Below are positions 1 through 6,414 of a stretch of DNA of 7,375 nucleotides, piece by piece. Origin of the DNA: Bacillota bacterium (GTDB lineage: Bacteria; Bacillota; Clostridia; Christensenellales; CAG-138); assembly GCA_023461495.1 (NCBI GenBank), contig JAEYLA010000064.1, forward strand, positions 1 to 7,375, in the 5' to 3' direction. How positions within the stretch are numbered: position 1 is the stretch's first letter; the number at the start of each line of letters is the position of its first letter. The notes below the pieces were generated by a model. That model was not told where the DNA came from. It did not search any database and saw only the letters and a list, made by a program, of their open reading frames with translations. Made by a program: the position numbers and the translations under genes.

Positions 1-171
1 CTGGAGCAGGTGCCAAAAGAAGCAAAGATCATCAAAAAAATCAGCGAATCCGCCATATTGGAGGATGGAAGCATACAGGCAATCGTCGCCGTTTGTACAC
101 AGGAGCAGATCGGCATTACAAAACCGATCGATCCCAACGCACAGCTTTCTGTAACGGACGGGGCAAACTAA
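1..171 (+). CDS. yqfD: YqfD-like sporulation protein, 3' end only
   Basis: Frame 1 is open from the first base to a TAA at 169-171 and gives the C-terminal 56 residues of a protein whose start lies outside the window. The tail is charged (begins LEQVPKEAKII) and holds a beta-rich stretch, GSIQAIVAVCTQEQIG, resembling the end of YqfD proteins. YqfD is a membrane protein of sporulation in B. subtilis and is normally encoded directly upstream of phoH, as here. The gene stops 27 nt before the phoH start, so the two are probably co-transcribed. No catalytic motif is visible in so short a fragment, and the assignment rests mainly on gene order plus a loose match in the tail. If correct, it hints at a spore-former or a relative of one. 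The gene symbol is therefore tentative. Confidence 0.7.
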   Translation: MEQVPKEAKIIKKISESAILEDGSIQAIVAVCTQEQIGITKPIDPNAQLSVTDGAN

Positions 172-198
172 ACGCACAACAGATAAACACGAAAGGCA

Positions 199-1287
199 GT
201 GCAGTATTTGGAAGAACTGAACCAGGAGACATTGAACCTGTTTGAAGAAATGCCGACCCTAAATCCACTCGGATTGGGAGAAATGCCGGCCGCAAGCCCG
301 TGCGCATCGGAAGAAACGCCGGTCCAAGGCCCGCTCAAAAGCGAAGCGCTGATCCCGGTACAATCGATGGACGAGCAGATCAAGCTGTTCGGGGTATTTG
401 ATGAAAATCTGGACATCCTGCAGGCGGAAACCCACGCGCGCATCCGTACCTCAGCCGATTGCATCAAGATAGAGGGCAAGACGGAAGATGTGGAGCTTTG
501 CCGGATCGTTCTTGAAAAATTGCTCCAGATGCTCAGAAAAGGGGAACCCATCAACCGCGGACGAATTCGCTATGCGGTGGACCTTGCAAAGGAAGGCAAC
601 GCGGATCTCATTGAGCAGATTATGGGCGATGTGATCGCCATTACGAACAAGGGCCGCCAGATTAAGTGTAAGACGCTGGGGCAGAAGCGGTATGTGCAGG
701 CGCTCAAGGAGTACGATCTTGTATTCGGCGTCGGCCCCGCAGGCACAGGCAAGACCTACCTTGCGGTGGCGATGGCGGTGCTTGCGTTCAAGAACAAAGA
801 GGTGGACCGCATCATATTGACGCGTCCCGCCGTGGAAGCGGGAGAGAAGCTGGGCTTTTTGCCGGGCGATCTCCAAAATAAAGTGGATCCGTATTTGCGG
901 CCGCTGCATGACGCGCTCAACGATTTCCTGGGCAATGAAACCTACCGTGGCTTGGTCGAGCGCGGCGCGGTGGAGGTGGCCCCGCTTGCCTACATGCGCG
1001 GGCGTACGCTCAACAACGCCTATATCATTTTGGATGAGGCGCAGAACTGCACCATCGAGCAGATGAAAATGTTCCTGACGCGTTTTGGGGAAGGCTCCCG
1101 CGTCGTCGTCACCGGAGACATCACGCAGATCGACCTCCCGCAGGACAGGAAAAGCGGCCTTGTGCACGCGCTTGGCGTGCTTGAGGGCGTGGAAGGGATT
1201 TCGGAGATTTTTCTCACACAAAAGGATGTGGTGCGGCACGATCTGGTGCAGCGCATCATCCGCGCATACGAACGCAAAAGGAACTGA
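199..1287 (+). CDS. phoH: PhoH family ATPase (PhoH/YbeZ type)
   Basis: This is a 362-residue P-loop ATPase of the PhoH family. Walker A GPAGTGKT lies at residues 179-186, Walker B IILDEAQN at 276-283, and the family signature TGDITQIDLPQD at 305-316. Residues about 57-125 look like the small N-terminal domain of PhoH, and the ATPase core covers about 140-360. PhoH/YbeZ proteins resemble the motor part of superfamily 1 helicases and work with the ribonuclease YbeY in rRNA maturation; ybeY lies two genes downstream. The start is a GTG at 199 with GAAAGG only 2 nt ahead, so initiation is uncertain. In-frame ATGs at 250, 283 (GGGAG just ahead) and 367 are alternatives. From the GTG the protein is about 40 residues longer than the usual 315-325. 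The extra part is acidic and rich in Pro and Glu. The family assignment is secure; the exact N-terminus is not. Confidence 0.97.
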   Translation: MQYLEELNQETLNLFEEMPTLNPLGLGEMPAASPCASEETPVQGPLKSEALIPVQSMDEQIKLFGVFDENLDILQAETHARIRTSADCIKIEGKTEDVELCRIVLEKLLQMLRKGEPINRGRIRYAVDLAKEGNADLIEQIMGDVIAITNKGRQIKCKTLGQKRYVQALKEYDLVFGVGPAGTGKTYLAVAMAVLAFKNKEVDRIILTRPAVEAGEKLGFLPGDLQNKVDPYLRPLHDALNDFLGNETYRGLVERGAVEVAPLAYMRGRTLNNAYIILDEAQNCTIEQMKMFLTRFGEGSRVVVTGDITQIDLPQDRKSGLVHALGVLEGVEGISEIFLTQKDVVRHDLVQRIIRAYERKRN

Positions 1288-1300
1288 GCCAAAAGAAACT

Positions 1301-1323
1301 CGCTTTCACCGCGTAGCGGAGCG
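1301..1323 (+). other. Small bulged stem-loop upstream of pgpH
   Basis: In the 56-nt gap between phoH and pgpH, CCGC (1309-1312) and GCGG (1316-1319) can form a 4-bp stem around the loop GTA. CGCT (1301-1304) and AGCG (1320-1323) extend it across a one-sided TTCA bulge. It ends 7 nt before the Shine-Dalgarno of pgpH and has no following T-run, so it is not an intrinsic terminator. It could modulate pgpH translation or protect a processed mRNA end, or it could be chance in GC-rich DNA. Confidence 0.3.
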
Positions 1324-1330
1324 TTCGGGC

Positions 1331-1338
1331 AAGGAGGT
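1331..1338 (+). promoter_or_regulatory. Strong Shine-Dalgarno that fixes the TTG start of pgpH
   Basis: AAGGAGGT is a near-complete complement of the 3' end of 16S rRNA. It lies 5 nt before the TTG at 1344-1346. This spacing decides the start: TTG places a short positively charged N-terminus (MGRKEEGRER) directly before the first membrane helix, as expected for the family. The first in-frame ATG is far inside the protein and would remove that helix. Confidence 0.85.
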
Positions 1339-1343
1339 AAACA

Positions 1344-3482
1344 TTGGGCAGGAAAGAGGAAGGCAGGGAGCGCATCGGACTGTTGTCCATCCTTGCGCTT
1401 GCGCTTGTGCTCGCGCTCTTTTACGGTTGTACCCTTGCGGTGCTCTCTCCCAAGCGCTATGATGTCATGACAGGCATGCCTGCGCCCGAAACCATAGAGG
1501 CGCCGCGCAGCGTGGAAGATGAAACGGCGACGGGCGCGCTCAAAGACGCCGCGCGCGAAAATACGAAGGCCGTTTACCGTCTGGATCCCGCATTGATCGA
1601 TACCTACAGCCAGGGGGCGACCGACTTTTTTGCACAGGCAGACGCCATGCGGGACGGTGCGCGCGCGTTGCTGATTGCAAAGCAGGGGGATGCGCTTGCC
1701 GGGCATACGCTTTCCGTGGAAGAGTGGAAGGACGCGCTCAGCGGGCAGGAGCTTACAAGCCTGCTTTTGGCGCTTCCGATTTCACTCGGTGAAGAGGAAG
1801 GCTGGCAGCTGCTAAGCGCAAAGGACAGCGAGCTGCTGCGCCTGCAGGATGTGGTGCTCTCAAAACTCACCACCGCGCTCAAAAGCGGGGTGGAGGAGCG
1901 CACGCTGCTTGCAAAGAAAACTGCGTATGTGCAGGAACTCAATGCAACTACACTGCCGGACACGCTCAAGGCAATCGGGAAAAAGCTGTTCGATACCTAT
2001 CTGCAGCCCACGTTTGTAGTGGACCAGGAAGCGACCGCGCGTGCGCGTGAGCTTGCCGCACAGAACGTGGAGCCCGTAATCGTCAAGCGGGGCGAGATCA
2101 TCGTACACAAGGGGGATCAGGTGACAGAACAGCAGTTCAGACTCCTTCGGGAGTTGGAGCTGCTGCGGCAGGAAGGGGCGGAAGTCCGCCTGCGCGTGGG
2201 CTTGGCGCTGCTTCTTTTGCTGCTGTTCGGTTGCTTCTTTGCATGGCTGTTTTTGTACCAACCCAGGGTGCTGCAAAACAAAAAGTCTATGCTGATTCTT
2301 TCGTTTTCCCTGGCGGCGGCAGCGCTGCTGGCCCTCGCGTTCTATACGCTCGACCCGCGCGTTGTGACCGGCGTTATGGGCGTGATGCTTGTTGTGTTGC
2401 TGCTCGACAGCAAAATTGCAATGGCCGCAAACGTGCTGCTTGCACTTTGTCTTGGCCTGCTTGCGGGTGGGCAGGGGACGGAACTGATGGGTTTCCACGC
2501 CATGACGCTTTTTGCCGCCATGCTTGTGGGCGGACAGACAGCCATTTATTGCCTGCGCGGCAATCAGAAGCGCGGGTCCATCATTGCGGCGGGGGCGCTT
2601 TCGGGCGCTGCGGCTGCCGCTGTTACCGCCGCGGCGTATGTGATGGCGGGAAAGACGGCGGCGGACACGCTGATTGCAGCCGGATGGGCGGTGGGCAGCG
2701 CCACTATTTCCGCCATTTTGGTGGTAGGCTCGCTCTCTGTTTGGGAGAACCTGTTTGATGTGGCGACCAGCGCCCGGCTTGCGGAGCTAAGTAACGCCAA
2801 CCATCCGCTGCTGCGGCAGCTGATGACGGAAGCGCCGGGCACGTATCATCATTCAATGATGACCGCGGCTTTGGCGGAAAGCGCGGCGGAGGCTGTCGGC
2901 GCCGATGCGCTGCTTGCGCGCGTGGGCGCATATTATCATGATGTCGGCAAGCTCAGGCGGCCGCTGTATTTCAAGGAAAATCAAAAGCCGGGAGAAAACA
3001 TTCACGATACGCTGCCCGCGTCCGAAAGCGCCGCCATTATATTGGCGCACCAAAAGGACAGCGTAGTGATTCTCAACAAGCACAAAATGCCCTCGGCTGT
3101 GGTGCAGATCGCGTTTGAACACCACGGCAATACGCTTGTGACGTATTTTTACCATAAGGCGGTAAAGGAAAGCGCAAAGCCGCCCGCGCAGAAGAATTTC
3201 AGATACCCGGGCGCAAGGCCTTCCACCAGGGAAAGCGCGATTGTGCATCTTGCGGACAGCTGCGAGGCGGCTGTGCGCGCCATGGAAAATCCCACGCGCG
3301 AAGCCGTGGAGGAAACGGTTGCAAAAATTATCAAGGGCAAAATAGACGATGGGCAGCTTTCCGTGTCCCCGCTGAATTTCAGGGAAATTTCCATAATCGA
3401 ACAAAGCTTCTTGCGCACATTCAATGGTCTGATGCATGAGCGCATCGCATATCCCGAGCTTGAGCGCCCGCGGGAGGAATAA
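1344..3482 (+). CDS. pgpH: PgpH/YqfF: 7TM-HD cyclic-di-AMP phosphodiesterase family protein
   Basis: At 712 residues this matches the roughly 700-residue 7TMR-HD family, whose Listeria member PgpH hydrolyses cyclic di-AMP to pApA. The order is: a short basic N-terminus, a membrane helix at about 11-35, an extracytoplasmic domain at about 36-283, a bundle of hydrophobic helices at about 284-465, and a cytoplasmic HD domain from about 490. HD-domain metal and catalytic residues are visible: H502-H503 in TYHHSMM, H532-D533 in YYHDVGK, H569 in ILAH, H593-H594 in EHHGN, and D638 in HLADSCEAA. The full set suggests an active enzyme. It starts with TTG behind a perfect Shine-Dalgarno. Its TAA overlaps the ybeY ATG by one base (TAATG), which implies coupled translation. 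Degradation of c-di-AMP would influence potassium/osmotic balance and cell-wall homeostasis. The substrate is inferred from the family. Confidence 0.96.
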   Translation: MGRKEEGRERIGLLSILALALVLALFYGCTLAVLSPKRYDVMTGMPAPETIEAPRSVEDETATGALKDAARENTKAVYRLDPALIDTYSQGATDFFAQADAMRDGARALLIAKQGDALAGHTLSVEEWKDALSGQELTSLLLALPISLGEEEGWQLLSAKDSELLRLQDVVLSKLTTALKSGVEERTLLAKKTAYVQELNATTLPDTLKAIGKKLFDTYLQPTFVVDQEATARARELAAQNVEPVIVKRGEIIVHKGDQVTEQQFRLLRELELLRQEGAEVRLRVGLALLLLLLFGCFFAWLFLYQPRVLQNKKSMLILSFSLAAAALLALAFYTLDPRVVTGVMGVMLVVLLLDSKIAMAANVLLALCLGLLAGGQGTELMGFHAMTLFAAMLVGGQTAIYCLRGNQKRGSIIAAGALSGAAAAAVTAAAYVMAGKTAADTLIAAGWAVGSATISAILVVGSLSVWENLFDVATSARLAELSNANHPLLRQLMTEAPGTYHHSMMTAALAESAAEAVGADALLARVGAYYHDVGKLRRPLYFKENQKPGENIHDTLPASESAAIILAHQKDSVVILNKHKMPSAVVQIAFEHHGNTLVTYFYHKAVKESAKPPAQKNFRYPGARPSTRESAIVHLADSCEAAVRAMENPTREAVEETVAKIIKGKIDDGQLSVSPLNFREISIIEQSFLRTFNGLMHERIAYPELERPREE

Positions 3483-3916
3483 TGCACAGCATTGTAGATG
3501 AAACGGATACCCTCAAAGAAGAAGAGCTTGTTTTCATCCGCGCTGCGGCGGACGCCGCGTTTGTGATGGAGGAAAAGCGCGGCGCGCTTGCGCTCTATTG
3601 CGTAACGCAAGAGGAAATCCATGCCCTCAATTTGGAGCACCGGGGCGTTGACCGCGTGACGGACGTATTGAGCTTTCCGGCTTCGGAGCCGGGGGAAGCC
3701 CCGCCTGACGGGTTCTGGGGGGACATCGTCCTCTGTCCGGACCGGGCAAGGGAGCAGGCGATGGAATATGGACACAGCTTTGTGCGGGAGCTTGCGTTTT
3801 TGACGGTACATGGCGCATTGCACCTGTTCGGATATGACCACATGGAACAACAAGAAGAAACATACATGCTCCAACGGCAAAAAGCCATACTCGAAAGGAT
3901 GGGAGTTACAAGATGA
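3482..3916 (+). CDS. ybeY: Endoribonuclease/rRNA maturation factor YbeY
   Basis: This 144-residue protein has the UPF0054/YbeY hallmark HGALHLFGYDH at 110-120, in which H110, H114 and H120 bind the metal, normally zinc. The conserved DVLSFP lies at 61-66 and the family's core Arg is probably R102 in the VREL segment before the motif. Length is normal for Firmicutes. YbeY is a single-strand endoribonuclease that takes part in 16S rRNA 3'-end maturation and 70S quality control. In other bacteria it is linked to PhoH/YbeZ and to Era, both encoded in this cluster. The ATG overlaps the pgpH stop (TAATG), with GGGAGG at 3472-3477 lying inside pgpH as ribosome binding site. The 3' end overlaps cdd by ATGA. 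In B. subtilis dgkA would follow; here cdd follows directly. Confidence 0.98.
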   Translation: MHSIVDETDTLKEEELVFIRAAADAAFVMEEKRGALALYCVTQEEIHALNLEHRGVDRVTDVLSFPASEPGEAPPDGFWGDIVLCPDRAREQAMEYGHSFVRELAFLTVHGALHLFGYDHMEQQEETYMLQRQKAILERMGVTR

Positions 3917-4329
3917 AGCACACAATACACGATCTTGAAATCAAGAACTTGCTGCGCATGGCGAACGAGGCGATGGACCGCGCATATGCGCCCTATTCCG
4001 GCTACCGCGTAGGCGCATGCCTCAAGGGCGTTTCCGGCGCTTACTACCTTGGCTGCAATATTGAAAACGCGTCGTTCACGCCGACCAACTGCGCCGAGCG
4101 CACGGCGCTCTATAAAGCGGTCTCCGAAGGCGAGCGCAAGTTTGAAGCGTTGGCCGTGATTTCCACGGGCGAACAGACCACGCTGCCCTGCGGCGTATGC
4201 CGCCAGGTACTCGTGGAGTTCTGTGAGCCGGATATGCCGGTCATTTGCGCCAACCGCAACGGCAAGTTCCAGATTTATGAGCTGGGCGAGCTGCTGCCGC
4301 ACGCATTTTCACCAGAGGCTATGAAATGA
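3913..4329 (+). CDS. cdd: Cytidine deaminase
   Basis: This 138-residue protein matches the small homotetrameric zinc cytidine deaminases, which convert cytidine and deoxycytidine to uridine and deoxyuridine in pyrimidine salvage. The zinc/catalytic signature is complete: C60-A-E62 (TNCAER), with E62 as the proton shuttle, and P92-C93-G-V-C96 (PCGVCRQ). Three cysteine ligands (C60, C93, C96) are typical of the tetrameric class. The substrate-binding pattern YAPYSGYRVGA lies at 25-35 and NIENASF at 49-55. The ATG at 3913 overlaps the ybeY TGA (ATGA), with GGGAG at 3901-3905 placed 7 nt ahead, so translation is probably coupled to ybeY. Residues after about 125 form a short tail without further motif. 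era follows after about 65 nt. Confidence 0.97.
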   Translation: MKHTIHDLEIKNLLRMANEAMDRAYAPYSGYRVGACLKGVSGAYYLGCNIENASFTPTNCAERTALYKAVSEGERKFEALAVISTGEQTTLPCGVCRQVLVEFCEPDMPVICANRNGKFQIYELGELLPHAFSPEAMK

Positions 4330-4343
4330 CATTGGCTTTGAGC

Positions 4344-4373
4344 AAGTTGTTTTTGATCGCTTCTCCACAACTT
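4344..4373 (+). other. Possible weak stem-loop in the cdd-era gap
   Basis: AAGTTG (4344-4349) and CAACTT (4368-4373) are exact inverted copies separated by an 18-nt loop containing a TTTTT run. The stem is short, AT-rich and not followed by a T-run, so it is unlikely to terminate transcription. It could be an mRNA structure just upstream of the era ribosome binding site or chance. I found no convincing promoter in this gap. Confidence 0.2.
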
Positions 4374-4394
4374 TGGCGATAGGGCATGATAAAT

Positions 4395-5285
4395 ATGACA
4401 TCGTTCTTAAGCGGCTTTGTTTCCATCATTGGCTGCCCCAATGTGGGCAAGTCCACACTGTTAAACCGGCTGGTTGGACAGAAGATAGCCATCGTTTCTC
4501 CGCGCGCGCAGACCACCCGCAACCGGATTACAGGCGTGCTCACGCGCAAGGAGTATCAGATCGTGTTTTTAGATACGCCGGGCGTGGCAGCACCCAAGAA
4601 CCGTTTGGGGGAATATATGCGGCGCGTGGCGTATTCCGCACTCGATGAGGTGGAGGCAATTCTCTACCTTATCGATCCCATCAACGGCCTTCGGGAGCGG
4701 GACGAAGCGCTCGTTGAACGTCTGAAGGGCGCGAAGGCGCCAAAGATCGGCTTGATTAATAAAATTGATCTTTGCTCGCTTGCTCAGGTGGAGGCCGCGG
4801 AAGCATTTTTAAACAACGCCGGATGCTTTGAACATATTTTACGCATCAGTGCTGAAGCGGGTGCTGGCGTCGAAAAGCTCGAAGTCCTGCTGCGCGCTTA
4901 CCTTGTGGAGGGGCCGCAGTATTTCCCGGAGGATATGGTGACGGATGTACCCGAGCGCGCGCTGTGCGCCGAGCTGATCCGCGAAAAGGCGCTGCTGCTG
5001 CTGCGCGAAGAGGTGCCTCACGGCGTGGGCGTCGAGGTAGACAAGATGTCCGTCCGCCCGGAAGGGGAGTTAACGGATGTCTGGGCGACGATCTACTGCG
5101 AGCGCGAAGGGCATAAGGGCATTGTGATCGGCAATAAGGGCACGATGCTCAAGCGCATTGGCGAGGCGGCGCGCAGGGATATGGAATGGATGCTCGGCAC
5201 CCGCGTCAACCTGCAGCTGTATGTCAAGGTGCGCGAGGGCTGGCGCAACAGCGCAAGCGCACTCAGGGAGCTTGGGTACGAGTAG
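4395..5285 (+). CDS. era: GTPase Era
   Basis: The 296-residue protein is a complete Era: an N-terminal Ras-like GTPase domain and a C-terminal KH domain that binds the 3' end of 16S rRNA during 30S assembly. Visible motifs are G1 GCPNVGKS (13-20), the switch I TTR segment (40-42), G3 DTPG (60-63), G4 NKID (122-125), G5 around SAEAG (152-156), and the KH loop GNKG (246-249) within a VIGNKGTMLKRIG segment. ATG 4395 was chosen because it is 10 nt after AGGG (4381-4384) and aligns MTSFLSGFVSIIG with the usual Era N-terminus. The in-frame ATG at 4386 is only 1 nt from that AGGG and would add three residues. Era acts beside YbeY and PhoH in ribosome maturation. A 108-nt gap separates it from yqzL. 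The assignment is essentially certain. Confidence 0.99.
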   Translation: MTSFLSGFVSIIGCPNVGKSTLLNRLVGQKIAIVSPRAQTTRNRITGVLTRKEYQIVFLDTPGVAAPKNRLGEYMRRVAYSALDEVEAILYLIDPINGLRERDEALVERLKGAKAPKIGLINKIDLCSLAQVEAAEAFLNNAGCFEHILRISAEAGAGVEKLEVLLRAYLVEGPQYFPEDMVTDVPERALCAELIREKALLLLREEVPHGVGVEVDKMSVRPEGELTDVWATIYCEREGHKGIVIGNKGTMLKRIGEAARRDMEWMLGTRVNLQLYVKVREGWRNSASALRELGYE

Positions 5286-5393
5286 ACCAAGGGATGCGGC
5301 TCTCTCGCTTTTGCCGGAATTTGTATTTCATGGGTTTGCGTGTTCCGTGACAAACTAGGGGCATTCCACAAAAATAAGGAGTGCATTTCTAAT

Positions 5394-5519
5394 ATGGCAA
5401 AAAGCAAAAAACGGGATGCGCAGCGCGCCTGGCATGAATTCTCGGAAACGGGGGCAGTGGGCGCGTACCTGACCTATCGTGCCATGTGTACGAGGGAGGA
5501 GCAGCTAAAAGAGCGCTGA
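5394..5519 (+). CDS. yqzL: YqzL family small protein
   Basis: ATG 5394 to TGA 5517-5519 encodes 41 residues. The core AWHEFSETGAVGAYLTYRAM (residues 12-31) matches the YqzL pattern W-x-x-F-x-x-TG-x-(2)-x-Y-L-x-Y. B. subtilis YqzL is about 47 residues and is encoded in the same place, between era and recO. The N-terminus is basic (KSKKR) and the C-terminus is charged; there is no membrane segment or signal peptide. AAGGAG at 5376-5381 is the likely ribosome binding site, although its 12-nt spacing to the ATG is longer than ideal. The function of the family is not known, and its constant position suggests a link to Era, RecO or their expression. The assignment rests on the core pattern and synteny. 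Confidence 0.82.
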   Translation: MAKSKKRDAQRAWHEFSETGAVGAYLTYRAMCTREEQLKER

Positions 5520-5536
5520 TATTTATGAGGAGTTTC

Positions 5537-5554
5537 GCCCGGCCCAGGCCGGGC
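5537..5554 (+). other. GC-rich hairpin between yqzL and recO
   Basis: GCCCGGC (5537-5543) and GCCGGGC (5548-5554) are perfect inverted copies around the tetraloop CCAG, giving a 7-bp all-GC stem. The sequence after it is AATTTCAATT rather than a run of T, so it is a poor intrinsic terminator. It lies 33 nt before the recO ATG and about 20 nt before the recO ribosome binding site (GGGGGA at 5575-5580). An mRNA stem-loop that dampens or separates recO expression is plausible but unproven. Confidence 0.5.
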
Positions 5555-5587
5555 AATTTCAATTCTGGGGTATTGGGGGAACGGGGT

Positions 5588-6337
5588 ATGGCATTTCTTA
5601 CGGTAACAGGCATCGTCATGCGGTACGCGAATTACCGGGATAATGACCGCATCCTCACGCTCTTTACCAGGGAGATGGGGCGTATCGATGCAAAGGCAAG
5701 GGGCTGCCGCAGGCAGAAAAGCCCGTTGCTTGCCTGCGCCCAGCCGTTTGTGTTCGGGGAATACCAGCTGTTTTCCTCCAAGGACCGCTTTGTGGTGGAT
5801 CAGTGCGACATCCGGGAAACCTTTTATCCACTTCGGGAGAATATCGAAAAATTCACCGCGGCAAACGTCATGCTTTCACTTTCCGCGCTTGGCGTGCAGG
5901 AGCGCGAGCCGAACCCGGAACTGTTTTCGCTGTTGTACCATGCGTTAAGCTTCCTCTGCTATGGGGAAAGCGATCCGGCTGATCTTGCGCTGTGCTTTAC
6001 CGCGCGCTACTTTTCCCTGATCGGCTTCCGCCCGGCCATCACCGCCTGCGCTGCTTGCGAAAACGAGCTTCGCACAAAGCGGGAGATTTACTTCCACGCG
6101 CAGGCAGGCGGCGCGCTGTGTGCGGACTGTGCCCGCCTGGAAAACAGAGGGGAGCCGGTTTCGGTGCTGGCACTTGAAGCCATGCGGCGTATGCTGCTGC
6201 TTGAGGACGCGGCGCTTGACCGTGTGCGTTTGCCCGAAGCTGTGCGGCGGGAGTTGCTTTCCATTTTGGAAGGCTACTGCACAGCGGTTTTGGAGCGGGA
6301 GAATAAGCCCCTTGCGGCGCTTCGCGCGTTGCTCTGA
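5588..6337 (+). CDS. recO: DNA repair protein RecO
   Basis: The 249-residue protein has the RecO layout. An N-terminal OB fold spans about 1-80 (MAFLTVTGIVMRYANYRDND, then LTLFTREMGRIDAKARG). A helical domain follows, with a zinc finger of two CxxC pairs: C154-x-x-C157 after GFRPAITA, and C178-x-x-C181. RecO binds single-stranded DNA and SSB, and with RecR loads RecA at gaps; it also anneals complementary strands. Length is close to the roughly 250 residues of B. subtilis RecO. ATG 5588 is preferred: GGGGGA ends 7 nt upstream and the protein then begins with the family motif. An in-frame GTG at 5486 would add 34 residues unlike RecO and overlap yqzL. The position after era and yqzL is the usual Firmicutes arrangement. 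Confidence 0.97.
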   Translation: MAFLTVTGIVMRYANYRDNDRILTLFTREMGRIDAKARGCRRQKSPLLACAQPFVFGEYQLFSSKDRFVVDQCDIRETFYPLRENIEKFTAANVMLSLSALGVQEREPNPELFSLLYHALSFLCYGESDPADLALCFTARYFSLIGFRPAITACAACENELRTKREIYFHAQAGGALCADCARLENRGEPVSVLALEAMRRMLLLEDAALDRVRLPEAVRRELLSILEGYCTAVLERENKPLAALRALL

Positions 6338-6353
6338 GGGGAACCCGGCTTTT

Positions 6354-6369
6354 TGCAGGAATTCCTGCA
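6354..6369 (+). terminator. Perfect palindrome after recO, possible weak terminator
   Basis: TGCAGGAATTCCTGCA is a perfect 16-nt palindrome 17 nt after the recO stop. As RNA it can fold into a 6-bp stem with an AATT loop. The downstream sequence (TTTATCCAGTTTTCC) is T-rich but not a clean T-run, so termination would be inefficient. Its place between recO and a good promoter for ppdK fits an operon end. It might instead be a binding site for a dimeric regulator. Confidence 0.35.
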
Positions 6370-6385
6370 TTTATCCAGTTTTCCA

Positions 6386-6414
6386 TTGCATTCTTTTGCG
6401 GGACAGTATATAAT
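6386..6414 (+). promoter_or_regulatory. Probable sigma-A promoter of ppdK
   Basis: A perfect -10 hexamer TATAAT (6409-6414) lies 17 nt after TTGCAT (6386-6391), which keeps the TTG of the -35 consensus but only 3 of 6 positions overall. There is no TGn extension before the -10. Transcription would begin near 6421, about 120 nt before the ppdK start. It is the only good promoter-like sequence I found in the intergenic regions of this window. Confidence 0.55.

Noticed and set aside
451..1239. Long open frame of 262 codons on the minus strand opposite phoH, and similar long minus-strand frames opposite pgpH (1860-2498, 2853-3437) and ybeY/cdd (3149-3925, 3595-4302)
   Set aside because: They lie fully opposite genes with intact family motifs, their translations are rich in His, Arg and Cys with no recognisable motif, and GC-rich coding DNA commonly leaves such antisense frames open.
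1391..1421. Repeat-like run of GCGCTTGC units near the start of pgpH
   Set aside because: It simply encodes the Leu/Ala-rich first membrane helix (LALALVLAL). Low complexity follows from the protein and the GC-rich codon use.
2231..2758. Second + strand open frame of 175 codons inside pgpH
   Set aside because: It is a frame-shifted reading of the membrane-helix region. The composition is Cys/Gly/Arg-rich and improbable, and the pgpH frame is intact throughout.
5286..5393. Possible promoter in the 108-nt era-yqzL gap
   Set aside because: Several TTG-containing -35-like hexamers occur but none has a credible -10 element 16-18 nt downstream, and there is no stable hairpin. I see only the yqzL ribosome binding site there.
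5537..5560. Hairpin before recO read as an intrinsic terminator
   Set aside because: The stem is strong but it is followed by AATTTCAATT rather than a T-run, and it lies inside a conserved gene block.
5486..5587. Upstream GTG start that would extend RecO by 34 residues
   Set aside because: The added residues do not resemble RecO, the extension overlaps yqzL, and ATG 5588 has a well-placed ribosome binding site followed at once by the RecO N-terminal motif.
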